From positions 62,001 to 126,000 of the forward strand of contig CAMRBN010000001.1 in assembly GCA_947040455.1 (NCBI GenBank): a DNA stretch of 64,000 nucleotides. Reading direction: 5' to 3'. Made by a program: the position numbers and the translations under genes. Positions 1 to 12,180 of this stretch are shown one piece after another. Source of the stretch: an uncultured Mycoplasma sp. Lineage in GTDB: Bacteria; Bacillota_I; Bacilli_A; Mycoplasmatales; Metamycoplasmataceae. Every line of letters begins with the position of its first letter. Within the stretch, counting starts at the first letter, position 1. Under the pieces are notes generated by a model, which did not search any database, had not been told where the DNA came from, and worked only from the letters and a program-made list of their open reading frames with translations.

Positions 1-1460
1 AAATTTTCAGCAAAAGCACTACCACATATAACAGAAACTGTTGGAGGTATAATCATAGAAGATATTGCGATTTTTCTAAATGCATCAAAACCAATAGAAT
101 TTAGTTTAGAATTCATTTCAAAAATTACTTTATTTAAATTTATTGTTGCGTAAAAACTGCTATCACCAATGGTTTCTATTTCGTTAGGTATTTCAATTGA
201 AGTCAAAATTTCGTGATTTAAAAACGCTCCTGAAATCGTCGTCACATTCGGAGCCATAGTTCTTCAATCTGCCAAAGTTATTATTTCTTTTTGGTCTCAA
301 CCAATGCTTATAGTAGCCGCTTTATCTAAATCTGTTCCATAAAATGGTACATGAGTTCATTGAATTAAATCTCATTGGGTTTGTGTAAAACCATAACTAG
401 GAGTTGATGTTTTGAATTTAATGTTCATTGAAATATCCTTCAAAATTGGCGTAGAAGCAAAAACTCCAGTTCCCAACATTTCAACAGAATCAGGGATAAC
501 AATTTTTCTAATTCTAGAATTTCCATCAAATGCTTCATTTTGAATATTTTTTACATCATGAGGAATTATTATTTCTGAGACAGCTGTAAACATCAAAACT
601 CTAGCAGAAATTACTTTTAATTTCGGAGGAAAACTAAATGAAATTAAACTTGGGATATAACTAAATGCCCCTTCATCTATAGAAGTAATAGAATCAGGTA
701 AATCTATAGTGGTTAATTCTGTGCTATGAAATGCCTTTGCTCCTATTGTTTTCAACACAGAGCCTTCTTCAAAAATAACATGCCTTAAAAATAAAGCCTT
801 GTCAAAAGTATCTTTATTTATTGCTTGAATTTTTTTAGGTATTTGAATTGTTTTAAGTATTTTATTTGCTTGAAATGCTCCGGAAATTATTGTAACATTT
901 GGAGCCATAGTTCTTCAATCATCAAAAGTTATTGTTGTTCTTTTGTCTCAACCAATGCTTATAGCAGCCGCTTTATCTAAATCAGTTCCTGAAAAAGGTG
1001 TATACATTCATTCAATTGCATCTCATTGAATTTGTGTTAATCCATATCTATGTGCTGTTCCTGATGTTTTTAATGAAAAATTCATTTTAATACTTGTTAA
1101 ATTGGGATTGTTAGAAAACGCATCTGATGCAACGGTTGTAATGTTAGATGGAATTTCAATATTTTTTAGAAATTGCATTGAAGAAAAAACACCTGATTCT
1201 ATGGAAGTGACATTTGGTGCGTTTTTATGTCAAGCATCAAATCCTATAGTTTCTTGAGTATTTCAATTTAATTCATTTAAAATTGATGGTGTTAAAACTG
1301 TTTCAGTGGTTGTTTTAGAAACCATATAATTGTTTTTGGTAATTGAATTATCAACATTAATTTTAGTTTTTTTATGGTCATTTAATACACTTGGAATTAG
1401 TGAAACAAATGATGTTGATATAATAAAAATAGTAGGAATGAAAAATTTTTTTATTTGCAA
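1..1460 (-). CDS. BspA-like LRR surface protein, C-terminus beyond the window
   Basis: Secreted, probably surface-anchored protein built of LRR_5 (BspA/TpLRR-type) repeats with the recurring pattern I-x-I-P-x-x-V/I. The start is a TTG at 1458-1460 behind the ribosome binding site AGAGGTG; it is followed by Lys residues and a hydrophobic signal peptide (KKFFIPTIFIIS). The reading frame is continuous to the window edge when TGA is read as Trp. LRR blocks are separated by a Trp-rich spacer ending in D-W-R-T-M-A-P-N-V-T. The first spacer is shorter than in the relatives: AWHKNAP joins directly to NVTSIE, as if about 40 residues were lost. By analogy with its neighbours a C-terminal membrane anchor should lie outside the window. 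LRR_5 proteins often act in adhesion; here that is inference. Confidence 0.85.
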
Positions 1461-1637
1461 AATGCACCTCTTTTTAATTGTTAGATTTATTAAAATAAGC
1501 TAAATAATGTTTAAATTTTACCATAAACTAAAAAATAATGGTAAAAAATTAAGGTTATAATTTATTTTGATATTATAAAATAAATCAAAATAATCATGAT
1601 AATTTTTAAATTTCAACATCATTAAAATTAATTATTT

Positions 1638-3734
1638 TTAGTCGCTTCCTTTAATTCCTCTAGCAGCAAAAATCAAAACAATGCCTTGAATTACCATAAG
1701 AGAAAATAATGATGAAGTTAAAATAATGAAATTTACATTTAATTCTGAAGAAATTAAATTAATGTTATTTCATTGTTCATCAGATAAACCAAAATTTGTT
1801 GATTCCTCTTTAAAATGAAATGGTAATGTAATGTCAATTAATTGAGTTGTCTCAATAAAAGTATTGAATCCAATTTTTTCCACATTATTAGAAATAATAA
1901 TTTTTTTAATATTTGTGTTTCCAAATGATAATTCTTTTATTTCAACAATATTATCAGGAATAACTACTTCTTTTAATCCCGTCTTAAAAAACAAAGAATC
2001 TTCAATAATTTTTAACTCACCAGGAAGTGTTACGGAAGTTAGTAGTAAGTTTTAAGCAAAAGCATCACTTTTCATAATATAAACCATTGAGGGTATAATC
2101 ATAGAAGTTATTGCGGTTTTTCTAGATGCATCAAAACCAATGGAAGTTAGTTTAGAGTCTATCAAAAAAATTATTTTATTTAAATTTATTGCTCCGTAAA
2201 AACTACTATCACCAATAGATTTTATTTTATTAGGTATTTCAATGGCAGTCAAAATTTCATTATTTAAAAATGATCCGGAAATTATTGTAACATTTGGAGC
2301 CATAGCAGTTCAGTCATCTAAAGTTATTGTTGTTTTTTTATCTCAACCAATGCTTTCAGCAGCATCTTTGTCTAATTCCGTTCCTAAAAAAAACCCATAA
2401 ACTCATTTAATTGCATCTCATTGTGTTTGCGTTAAACCGTATTTTGAAACACTATCTTCAAAAAATTCAGACATAGTAATCTCTTTGAAGTGCGAACCTG
2501 AAAATGAATTTTCTGCAATGCTTCGAACATTTAATGGAATATCTATTTTAGTTAATTTAGTTAGACCTCCTTCAAAAACATCACCAAGTATTGATTTCAA
2601 TTTATTAGGCCATATTATATTTTCAACATTTATAGAACCATAAAATAATTTACTTGAAAGTATTTCTAATTTGGGTGGTAATACTATTGATTTCAAAGAT
2701 AGCATATTTGAAAATACTTCATTTTGTATTTTATTAACATTAGGCGGAAGAACTATAGTCTCTAATCCGCTACCAAAAAAAGAACGTGTGTCTATTGTGT
2801 GAAAAATAGTATTGTTTAATTCAAAATTAAGAACTTTTAAATTTGGAGTATTTTCAAATGTGCTAGGTCCAAAATATTCAATATTATTAGGGATATCAAT
2901 ACTAGTTAAAATTTGATTATTTAAAAATGTTTGACTCATGAATACAACATTCAGAGCCATAGTAGATCAATCTTCTAAAGTTATTATTGATTATTTTGTC
3001 TCAACCCACACTTGCGGCCGCTACATTGTCCAACAATGTAGCCGTAAATTGTGGATAAACCCATTCCATTGTGTTTGTGTTAAACCATATCTAGGAGATC
3101 CTGATGAATAATTAAACTCTTGATTCATCTTAATTTTTGTTAAATTTGGAGTGTTGCTAAATATTTTTGTTCCTCTTAAAGTTTTAACAGAAAAAGGGAT
3201 AATAATTGATTTAATTTCAGTATTTTGAAATACATGATCATTTATAATGGTTAATTTTGAATTATCTTCAAAAGTTATATCTTTCAAAGAAGAATTCATA
3301 AAATCACTATTCGCTATTTCTTTTATTAAATTAGGGATAACAATACTATTTAACTGAAGATTTGCAAAAGCATTTGAATTTATTGTTTCTACATTGGGAG
3401 CAAAATTATCTCAATCTTCTAAAGTTATTGTTGATTTTGTGTTTCAACCAATATTTGCTACAGTTGTTGAGTTTAATTCAGTTCCTAAAAATGGTGCATT
3501 TTTATGTCAAGCATCAAATCCTATAGTTTCTTGAGTATTTCAATTTAATTCATTTAAAATTGATGGTGTTAAAACTGTTTCAGTGGTTGTTTTAGAAACC
3601 ATATAATTGTTTTTGGTAATTGAATTATCAACATTAATTTTAGTTTTTTATGGTTATTTAATACACTTGTAATTAGTGAAACAAAGATGTTGATATAATA
3701 AAAATAGTAGGAATGAATATTTTTTTATTTGCAA
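1638..3734 (-). pseudogene. Degenerate BspA-like LRR surface protein gene
   Basis: A decayed paralogue of the neighbouring LRR genes. The overall frame is maintained from a TTG (3732-3734, ribosome binding site AGAGGTG) to TAA at 1638-1640, but with several lesions. The signal-peptide region copies that of the gene starting at 1460 with three single-base deletions, so translation from the TTG ends after about 26 residues at TAA. Around 3000-3050 a frameshift and its compensation create TAG (3018-3020) and TAA in the spacer. The codon pair GAA AAT of the paralogue is TAA AAC at 2052-2054. Three LRR blocks and the C-terminal membrane anchor, ending in RGIKGSD, are still recognisable. With four independent defects it is very unlikely to make a full protein; parts may still serve as recombination donors. 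Confidence 0.85.
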
Positions 3735-3831
3735 AATGCACCTCTTGTTATGTTTAACATAAATTAATAAACAACAATAATATTTAAAGGAAACTTAATA
3801 TTAATTAAATAAATATATTATTTTCACTAAT

Positions 3832-5862
3832 TTATTCATACTCGTCATTAGATTCATACTCGTCATTAGATTCATACTCGTCATTAGATTCATACTCGTC
3901 ATTAGATTCCATGTCACTTGGTTCTATATAATATTCATTAGAATCATCATTAGAATCTATGTCACTTTGTTCCAAATACTCATTAGATGATTTGTGATAA
4001 TTGATGTTATTTTCAGCAACATGTCTTTTAATTCCTCTTGCAGTAAAAATCAAAATAATGCCCTGAATTATCATAAGGGCAAATAATGATGAAGTCAAAA
4101 TAATGAAATTCACATTTAATTCTGAAGAAATTCAATTTATTTTATTTCATTGATCATCAGATAAACCAAAATGATCAAGATAATCTTGAAATTTCAAAGG
4201 CATATTAATGTTTCTTAATGAAGTATTTCTAAAAGAGTACTTATCCAAAAGAACAACACTATCAGGTATTTGTATTGATTTTAATGATGAACCTGAAAGA
4301 ACATCTGCTCCCATAATTTTTAATCGAGCATTTTCTTCAAATATCATTTTTTCCAAAGAATTAGTATTTTTAAAAGAATTAGGTCCAAAAATAAAAATAT
4401 TTTTCGGTATTTCAATAGAAATTAAATTTTGATTGTTTTCAAAAGCACCACTGATCATTCCAACATTTGGAGCCATAGTAGCTCAATCTTCTAAAGTTAT
4501 TATAGACTTTGTCTCCCAACCAATTAATGGTAGGACAGAATTATTAAATACATTTCCCAAAAAAGGTGCATTAACTCATTTAATGGAATTTCACTGAGTT
4601 TGTGTAAAACCATATTTTACAACATCGTCACCCCTAAGAGTTGAAGACATAGTGATATCTGTAAAAAAGGAGTCAATAAATGCTCGGGAAGAAATTGACA
4701 CAACAGTTAACGGAATGTCTAGTTTAATAAGTTTATTTGTATCAGCAAAAGCGCTTTCTTGTATTGTTGTTAATCCAAGAGGTAATACTATAGCTTCAAG
4801 ATTAACAGAACCAGAAACTAAAAAGTGTGGAATTACTTTAAGATTTGTAGGTAGTATTACCGACCTTAAAGATCTCATATTTGAAAATACACCTTGTCCC
4901 AATTCTGTAATACTAGGTGGAAGATTTAAATTCTCTACCCCGCTACCTTGAAAAGAATGACCATTTATTGTTGTAAAAACATTATTATTTGGTTCAAAAT
5001 TAACAACCTTTAAATTTGTTGTAGATTTAAAAGATTGATCTCCTATTGTAACCATTGTTTTAGGAATATCAATGCTAGTTAAAGTTAAGTTATCCCTAAA
5101 TGCAGCACCATTAATATTTGTAACATTTGGAGCAAAAGTTCTTCAATCATCCAAAGTTATGGTAGTTTTTTTGTCTCAACCAAGGTTTCTAACTGCTAAC
5201 CTATTTAGACTAGTTCCTAAGAATGGATCAAAAGTGAATTCAATTAAATCTCATTGTGCTTGCGTTAAACCTCATCTATGATTTCCGACAATATGAATTA
5301 AAGAGTATTTCATTTTAATTTTTCTTAAATTAGGAGTGTTTAAAAATACTGTAGGTCCATTAATTGATGTAACAGAAGGAGGAATAATAATTGATTCAAT
5401 CTTGGTATTTTTAAATGCCCCATCATTTATAGTTGTCAATTTTGAATCATCTTCAAAATTTATATATTTTAAACTAGAACCTGCAAAAACATCTTGAGAC
5501 AAAGTCAATACTGACATAGGTATGGTTATGCTTTCCAAAGTAGCACTTCCCTTAAATGCATCTATTCCAACATAAATTACATTTGGAGCCATAGTTTTTC
5601 AATCTTCTAATGTGATTGTTGGTTTGACATTTCAACCAATACTTGCCACATCCACAGGAGTTAATTCATTTCCTAAAAAGGGTGTATTAAATAATTCAAT
5701 TGAATCTCTCTGGGATTTCATTAATCTTGGTTCTATATTTATTTTAGTAACAAAATTTTCAGAATTATTTTTGGTTTCCTCATGAACACTTAACATACTA
5801 GGAATTAGCGAGATAAGTGGAATAGATGTAACAATAATTTTTGGAATAAGTCTTTTCTTCAT
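3832..5862 (-). CDS. BspA-like LRR surface protein with acidic repeat tail
   Basis: Intact protein of 676 residues starting with ATG and a signal peptide (MKKRLIPKIIVTSIPLISL). There is no lipobox Cys. Three LRR_5 blocks are each introduced by a Trp-rich spacer ending in L-E/D-D-W-x-T-M/F-A-P-N-V and closed by Y-G-x-T-Q-x-Q-W. The last block ends with F-G-L-S-D-D-Q-W, then a single membrane helix (NFIILTSSLFALMIIQGIILIF), an ARGIKR stop-transfer motif and an acidic cytoplasmic tail. The tail ends in four exact copies of ESNDEY. The topology predicted is N-out with the LRR region exposed. The upstream sequence carries a ribosome-binding-like GGGGTAC rather than the AGAGGTG of its paralogues. 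Confidence 0.88.
3834..3905. repeat. 18-bp tandem repeat, 4 exact copies
   Basis: The unit ATTCATACTCGTCATTAG is repeated four times with no mismatch, and encodes ESNDEY on the minus strand at the extreme C-terminus of the LRR protein. A unit of 18 bp keeps frame, so copy number can change without breaking the gene. Confidence 0.95.
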
Positions 5863-5961
5863 TTTTAATAGTACCCCTTAATAAAATTTGTTTGTTTTGT
5901 CTTTCTAAAATATTATTTTTTAAATTTTAACAAAAAAATGCAATAATATTAATTAATATTT

Positions 5962-7923
5962 TTATTTATCAAATTTGCGAATAGATTTGGCGACACTAAT
6001 CAAAAGAACACCTTGGATTATTAAAACAAAAAATAAAGTTGATGTTGTAGCGATAAATTTAACATTTAATTCTTCAGGAGTTCAAATTATTTTATTTCAT
6101 TGTTCATCAGTTAAACCAAAATGATCAAGATAGTTTTGAAATTTCAAAGGGACTTTGATATTATTTAATTCAGTATTTTGAAAGGCATTTGCACTTATAA
6201 AAACAACACTATCAGGGATTGTAATTGATTTTAATGATGAGCCAAAAAATGATTCATCACCAATAAATTGCAATTTAGAATTTTTTTCAAATGTTATTCC
6301 TTTTAAAGATTGAGTATTTTGAAATGCATTACTTTTAAAATATATAATATTATTTGGGATTTCAATAGATGTGATATCTTTATTATTTTTAAAACTATAA
6401 TCAAGAATTTGGATATTGGGAGCCATGTTTCTTCAATCCTCTAATTTGATTTCTTTTTTTGAATTTCAACCTATTTGAAATAATAAATCCTGAGTTAAAA
6501 TTTTGCTAGTTGTTGGAACTAAAATTCAATTAATTCCATCTCATTGGGTTTGTGTAAATCCAAAATTAGTTAATTCCCTATTAAAAATTGACAAAAGAGA
6601 AATAGTGGTTAATTGAGGTGTATCATTAAAAGCATTAACTCCTATTGTTAGAATAGTGCTTGGGATTTTTATTTCAGTTAATTTATTCAATCCTTGAAAT
6701 GCATGATTATTTATTGCAATAAGGCTGTCAGGGATTTTTATATCTGCTATTTCATTTGAACCAAAAAATAGACTAGTTTCAATAACTTTTAATCCATTAG
6801 GTAAAACAACAGATTCCAACATAGAATTACTCGCTAAACCAAAAATACCAATTGTTTTAACTGATTCAGGAATAATAATTGATTTAATTAATGTATTATT
6901 AATTCCATAATCACCAATACTAGTGAGTTTTGAATTATTTTCGAATTCCAACGAAGTTAATTTATGTGCAACAATGCTTTTTGCTGTAATGGTAGTAATT
7001 CTTGCTGGAATTATCAAACTTTCTAAAATATTATTATTTTCAAAACCTTTATCAATCGAAGTAACATTTGGTAACATTATTTCTCAATCTTGTAATGATA
7101 TTTTAGTTTTTTTGTCTCAGCCTACATACAATAAAATATCTGGTGTTAAAACGGTAGCATCAGGGTTTTCCAAAGATATTCATTTCACCAAATGGTGTTG
7201 TTCTGGTTTTAACCCAAGGAAATCAAGATTATTTATCAAGTTATAATACAGTGTTATATCAGTCAATTGGCTTGTATTGAGAAAGATTCCATCACCTTGA
7301 TCAGTATTTATTTTAGGCATTGATATTTTTTTAAGACTTGAATCACCAAATATTCTAGGTCCGACAGTTGTTAATTGAGAATTGGGTGCAAAAGTTACTT
7401 CACTAATTGATGAAGAATATCTAAATGCATTTTTACCAAAAGTTTTTACACTTGCAGGTATTTCAATATTCACTATATTAGAATAGGCGAAACAATCATG
7501 AGAAATTGTTTCTAATTGAGAACCATTTTCAAAAATCATTTCAATAATTCCTGATTGTTGAAATGCTGCAGCTCCAAAAAATGTTATTTGAGCAGGAATT
7601 TCCATTTTTTTTATATCAGGCATTATTATAAATGCATGATCATCAATAGAAACAACATTTGGAGCTGAAGTTCTTCAATCTTCTAATGTGATTGTTGGTT
7701 TGACATTTCACCCCAATTCAAAAATAATTGCATTTGTCAAAATTGTTGATTCAGTAATTTTAGGAATTATAGAATTGTTTTGTTCTTGAGCATCATTTGG
7801 AGCAATCAAATTTTGAGAATTGTTTTCTAATTTTTGGTCATTAACTAATACACTCACAATTGTTGGAATTCCTAAAGATGATAAAATCAATATAGAAAAT
7901 GGTAAATATTTTTTTGTTTTCAA
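5962..7923 (-). CDS. BspA-like LRR surface protein
   Basis: Intact 653-residue paralogue. It starts at TTG (7921-7923) preceded by AGAGGT at good spacing; the signal peptide is MKTKKYLPFSILILSSLGIP. Three LRR_5 blocks follow, with Trp-rich spacers (E-D-W-R-T-S-A-P-N-V, Q-D-W-E-I-M-L-P-N-V, E-D-W-R-N-M-A-P-N-I). It ends with F-G-L-T-D-E-Q-W, a membrane helix and a short basic tail (SIRKFDK), without the acidic repeats of its neighbour. Likely a membrane-anchored surface protein; ligand unknown. No Cys lipobox is visible, so anchoring should depend on the C-terminal helix. Confidence 0.87.
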
Positions 7924-7970
7924 AATAAACCTCTTTGTCTTATTTAAGTTTTAAAATAACTCTAACAACT

Positions 7971-7993
7971 TTGTAATATATATTATATTACAA
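7971..7993. repeat. Inverted repeat between divergent LRR gene and ptsI
   Basis: TTGTAATATA and TATATTACAA form an AT-rich inverted repeat with a 3-base centre, just upstream of the LRR gene start on the minus strand. It could be an operator or only low-complexity sequence. Confidence 0.5.
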
Positions 7994-8001
7994 ATTACCT
8001 T

Positions 8002-8057
8002 AGATGATAATTAATAATATATATTTTTAAGATGATAATTAATAATATATATTTTTA
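8002..8057. repeat. 28-bp tandem direct repeat, 2 exact copies
   Basis: The unit beginning AGATGATAATTAATAATATA occurs twice head to tail (8002-8029 and 8030-8057) in the 274-base divergent intergenic region between the LRR gene and ptsI. No gene is seen there. The repeat sits between the two likely promoters. Confidence 0.9.
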
Positions 8058-8102
8058 CAACCTTATTTTTTATGAAGTTTTAATTATTGCAAATGAGAAA
8101 AT

Positions 8103-8134
8103 TTGAAAAAGAAATTTTTTATTTATCATATAAT
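8103..8134 (+). promoter_or_regulatory. Likely ptsI promoter
   Basis: TATAAT at 8129-8134 with a TTGAAA upstream at 8103-8108; the 20-base spacer is longer than ideal. It lies 63 bases before the ptsI start. Confidence 0.5.
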
Positions 8135-8197
8135 AATATTAAAATAATAAAAATTCGATTAGTTAATTCGAAATCAACAAAATAAGGAGAATTTAAA

Positions 8198-9907
8198 ATG
8201 AAAAAATTAAACGGAATCAGTGCATCTCAAGGAATAGCAATAGGTAAGGTTTTCGAACTAAAACACATTGATATTAATATCATTAAAAAAACATCAGAAC
8301 CTTCAAAAGAAATTGCAAGTTTAGAATTGGCAATCAACAACTCAATAAAAGAAATTGAAAAAATCAAAAATATTGCTTTGACAAACTTGGGAGAAGAAGA
8401 AGCTTCAGTTTTTGATGCTCACATACAAGTTGCTTCGGATCCCTCAATTAAAGATGAAGTAGTTGCTTTAATCAACGCAGAAAAATGTGATGCAGCATTT
8501 GCTATGGATTCAATTTCTCAAAATTACATAAGTATGTTTGAAAACATGGATGATATTTATATGAAAGAAAGAGCTGCAGATATTAAAGATGTTTCTAGAA
8601 GAATTATTTATAATATTTTGGGAATTAAAACACAAGATTTAACTTTAATTGATGAAGAAGTAATTATTGTTGCTTATGATTTAACACCTTCTGAAACTTC
8701 ACAACTTAATAAAAAATTTGTTAAGGGATTTGCAACAGATATTGGCGGAAGAACTTCTCACTCAGCAATTATGGCTAGAAGTTTAGAAATTCCAGCTGTT
8801 TTAGGTTTAAAGACAATCACCAAAGAAGTTAAGGACGGAGATGTTATTGCAATTGATGGAGATTCAGGAGAAGTATTCATTAATCCAGATCCAAAATTAT
8901 TAAAAGAACTTTCAGCAAAACAAGCAAAAATTGAAGAAGAAAAAGAAAAACTAAAAAAATATAAAGATCAACCTTCTTTAACTAAAGATGGTAAGCATCT
9001 TGAATTAGCTGGAAATATTGGATCTCCAGCAGACCTTGCTGGGGTAATTGAAAATGGTGGTGATGCAGTTGGACTTTTTAGAAGTGAATTTCTATATATG
9101 GATAGCCAAGATTGACCAACAGAAGAAGAGCAATTCGCTTCATATTCAGAAGTTGTTAAAAATATGAATGGTAAAAAAGTAATCATTAGAACTCTTGACA
9201 TCGGGGGAGACAAAACTTTAAAATACTTTGATTTTCCAGAAGAAGCTAATCCATTTTTAGGTTATAGAGCAATTAGATTGTGTTTAGATAAACAAGATAT
9301 TTTTATCACACAATTAAGAGCATTGATTAGAGCATCAGAATTTGGTAAATTAGGAATTATGTTCCCAATGATTGCCACTGTTGACGAATTTAGACAAGCA
9401 AGAGCAATTTATGACAAAGTTTATGCAGATGTATTAAAAGAAAATCCTAGAATTTCAAAAGAAATCGAAGTAGGGATGATGGTTGAAATACCTTCAGCTG
9501 CTGTTCATACAGAAGTATTTTGTAAATATGCTGACTTTGTTTCTATTGGAACAAACGATTTAATGCAATACTCAATGGCATCAGATAGAATGAATGAAAA
9601 TGTTGCATATTTATATCAACCTTTAAATCCATCAATTTTAAAATTAATTAAAATGACTATTGAGGGAGCACAAAAGGCCGGAAAATGAGCTGGAATGTGT
9701 GGTGAAATGGCCGGAGATATGAATGCTATTCCTTTATTAGTTGGAATGGGTCTTGATGAATTCTCTATGTCTGCATCAACAATCTTGCAAGCTCGTGAAT
9801 TTATTAGTAGAATCGATAGTAAAGAAGCTAAAAAAATGGTTGATGAAGCTTTACTTGCCGATAATGAAGAACAAGTAAAAATAATTTTGAAAAAATATAA
9901 ATTTTAA
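8198..9907 (+). CDS. ptsI: PTS enzyme I (phosphoenolpyruvate-protein phosphotransferase)
   Basis: Cytosolic enzyme I takes phosphate from phosphoenolpyruvate and passes it to HPr to drive sugar import. The 569-residue length is typical. The N-terminal domain opens with [15 protein letters not shown]; the phospho-acceptor is His188 in [12 protein letters not shown]; the C-terminal PEP-binding barrel shows FRSEFLYMD and the terminal C-G-E-M-A-G motif. Trp codons at 9113 and 9686 are TGA. The ATG follows a strong AAGGAG. It is apparently monocistronic, followed at once by tRNA-Gly. HPr kinase is encoded at the other end of the window; ptsH is not present here. Confidence 0.98.
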
Positions 9908-9929
9908 TATATAATTTATATTAGTTATT

Positions 9930-10003
9930 GCGAGTGTAGTTTAATGGCAGAACTTCAGCCTTCCAAGCTGACTACGAGGGTTCGACTCCCTTCACTCGCT
10001 CCA
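9930..10003 (+). tRNA. tRNA-Gly (TCC)
   Basis: Complete cloverleaf: acceptor GCGAGTG/CACTCGC, anticodon loop CTTCCAA with TCC, T-loop GGTTCGACTCC, encoded CCA. Confidence 0.95.
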
Positions 10004-10033
10004 AATCATTCTTATTTTAAGATTGACCAAATA

Positions 10034-10064
10034 AAAAATAATTGCAAGTAATGCAGTTATTTTT
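10034..10064 (+). terminator. Rho-independent terminator after ptsI/tRNA-Gly
   Basis: A 13-bp stem (AAAAATAATTGCA with TGCAGTTATTTTT, one G-U pair) and 5-base loop runs into a T-tract. Confidence 0.8.
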
Positions 10065-10146
10065 TTGCATTTTTTGAAAAAAACAAACTTTTTAATTAAA
10101 TAAATTTATTTTTTTAAAATTATGACTTTTTTAAACATATAAGTTT

Positions 10147-12180
10147 ATGGAAATTAAGTTACAAAAAGATGCTCTTGATTGTGGAGTAGTAGTGATTCAA
10201 TCATTACATAAATATTATTACAACAATTGAATATCCCTGAATAAATTAAAGGAAAATGCCAATTATGGATTAACCGGCATTAGTGTACTTGAATTAATCA
10301 ACATCGGAGATGATTGTGGTCTTAGATTGGAGAGTTTTGAAGGTGAATTTAATTCATTAAAAAATTTAAATATTGAGGAACCAATCATTTCTATCATTAA
10401 GCAAAATGATGTTTATCACTATGTCATTATCACCAAAATTAAGGGAAATAAAATTTACTATTATGATCCAATATTTGGCAAGGTCACGCAAACGTTAAAT
10501 AGTTTTGAAAAAATATTTCAAAACATTATTATCATAGTTACCAAGACCTCATATCAATTAGATTATAAAAAAGAAAAGGAAAAACTTTTATATAGCAATT
10601 TAAAAATCACCATCCTTATAATAATCTTAAGCCTCATTTCTTTATCATTATCTTTTGTATCAACATTTTATTTAAAGATTATTTTGGACAAGGTTATTCC
10701 TAGTGCCATGTGATATGGTTTAAATTACATAACACTATCTTTTGTATTCATCGCCCTCATGAAAATTAGTGCTACCTGCTTTAAATCTTTAATGATTAAA
10801 AAAATTGAAAATAAAATCAGTCATCATTATTTTAATTTGTATTTCAATAAACTATATTTTTGTAATATTCATCAATTAGAAAAGATAACTAAAACTGATC
10901 ACTTGCGGAGATTGGGGACGATTCAAAATATCGCCTCATTTAAAGCGAATTTTATTTTTACAATATCTAGCGAAATTATTGCTTTTTTATTCGCCACAGC
11001 AGTTCTTATATGAATATCTCCAAAAATTTTTGCAGTAATTGCAATAGTTTCTTTGTTGATAACTTTGATTTCTTTTACTTTTCAAAAAAATATTAATCAC
11101 AAACATCAAAATGTCTTAAAAAATAATTTAGATTTTTCCACCAAAACTATTGATTTAATTTATTCACAATTAGAGATGAAACAAGTTAATTTAAAAAATA
11201 TTGTCCAAAAAAATTTAGATCAATCTTTAAAAAATAATTTTGAAACTAATTTCAAAATGTTTAATTTGAATATTTTTCACAAAACATTAATTGAATCAGT
11301 CAAAATTTTAATACCTTTTATCATTATATATATTTCATCTTTAGAAATATTTGATTCACATTTAAGCATCGGTAATATGATTTTATTTATTTCTATCTTT
11401 ACTTTTTTCATTAATCCATTAGATAGTTTTTTAACACTAATTTTAAGCGTCCCTATCATCAAACAAGATATCCAATTACTTAATTTTGTTTTAAATTTTG
11501 AAGAAGAAAAAACTAATGCAGGAATGGAAAATAATAACATCAAAAAATTAACTTTTCATGATTTATCTTTTGAATATGAAAAAAAACAACCACTATTTAA
11601 GATTAATGAATTGATCATTGAAAAAAACATACAGTTGAGTGGAGAAAATGGTTGTGGTAAATCAACATTTATGAAAATAATTGCCACCTATTTAAATTGT
11701 CAGGGCAATTATAAAATTAATGGAATTGATTTAAATTCTTACAATATTGATAGTATTAGAAAAAATACCTACTATGGATCAAATAAAACTTTTTTACCCA
11801 ATGTTACCATCTTGCAATATATCACAAATAACGAACGGAAAAAGATTGAAAAATTACACACAAACATTAATAAATATAATTTACAAAATATTTTGGATGA
11901 GTTCGGAATTAAACTGGAATATCAGATTATTAATAATGGGAATAATTTTTCTTCTGGACAAAAACAATTGATTGTTTTACTACCTTTATTGATAAATGAT
12001 TATCAATTAATTTTGTTGGATGAAGCATTTGACAATATTGACTACAAAAACTTTGATAAGTTAAAAAAATTAATTATAAATATTCATAAAGAGAAAATTT
12101 TTGTTGAAATTTCTCACAACAATAAATATTTATTTAAAGAAGGAGAAATTAATTTTGAAAAATTTAACTCACATCAATAA
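10147..12180 (+). CDS. C39-peptidase-containing ABC exporter (bacteriocin/peptide type)
   Basis: A 677-residue peptidase-containing ABC transporter (PCAT) that should clip a double-glycine leader and export the peptide across the membrane. The N-terminal C39 domain has the order Q6-K-D-A-L-D-C12-G with His91 and Asp107 as the remaining catalytic residues. Then comes a multi-helix membrane domain (about 150-420). The nucleotide-binding domain follows with Walker A GENGCGKST (near 499), signature FSSGQKQ, Walker B LILLDEAF and H-loop ISHN. Reading through four TGA codons as Trp gives one uninterrupted protein. No ribosome binding site is seen; TATAAG lies 3 bases before the ATG. The next gene overlaps its 3' end. 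No leader-peptide gene was found nearby, so the substrate is unknown. Confidence 0.9.

Noticed and set aside
1-7923. Many short genes instead of four long ones
   Set aside because: All breaks are TGA at conserved Trp positions in a single frame; with UGA read as Trp they join into full LRR proteins, apart from the real TAA/TAG stops in the pseudogene.
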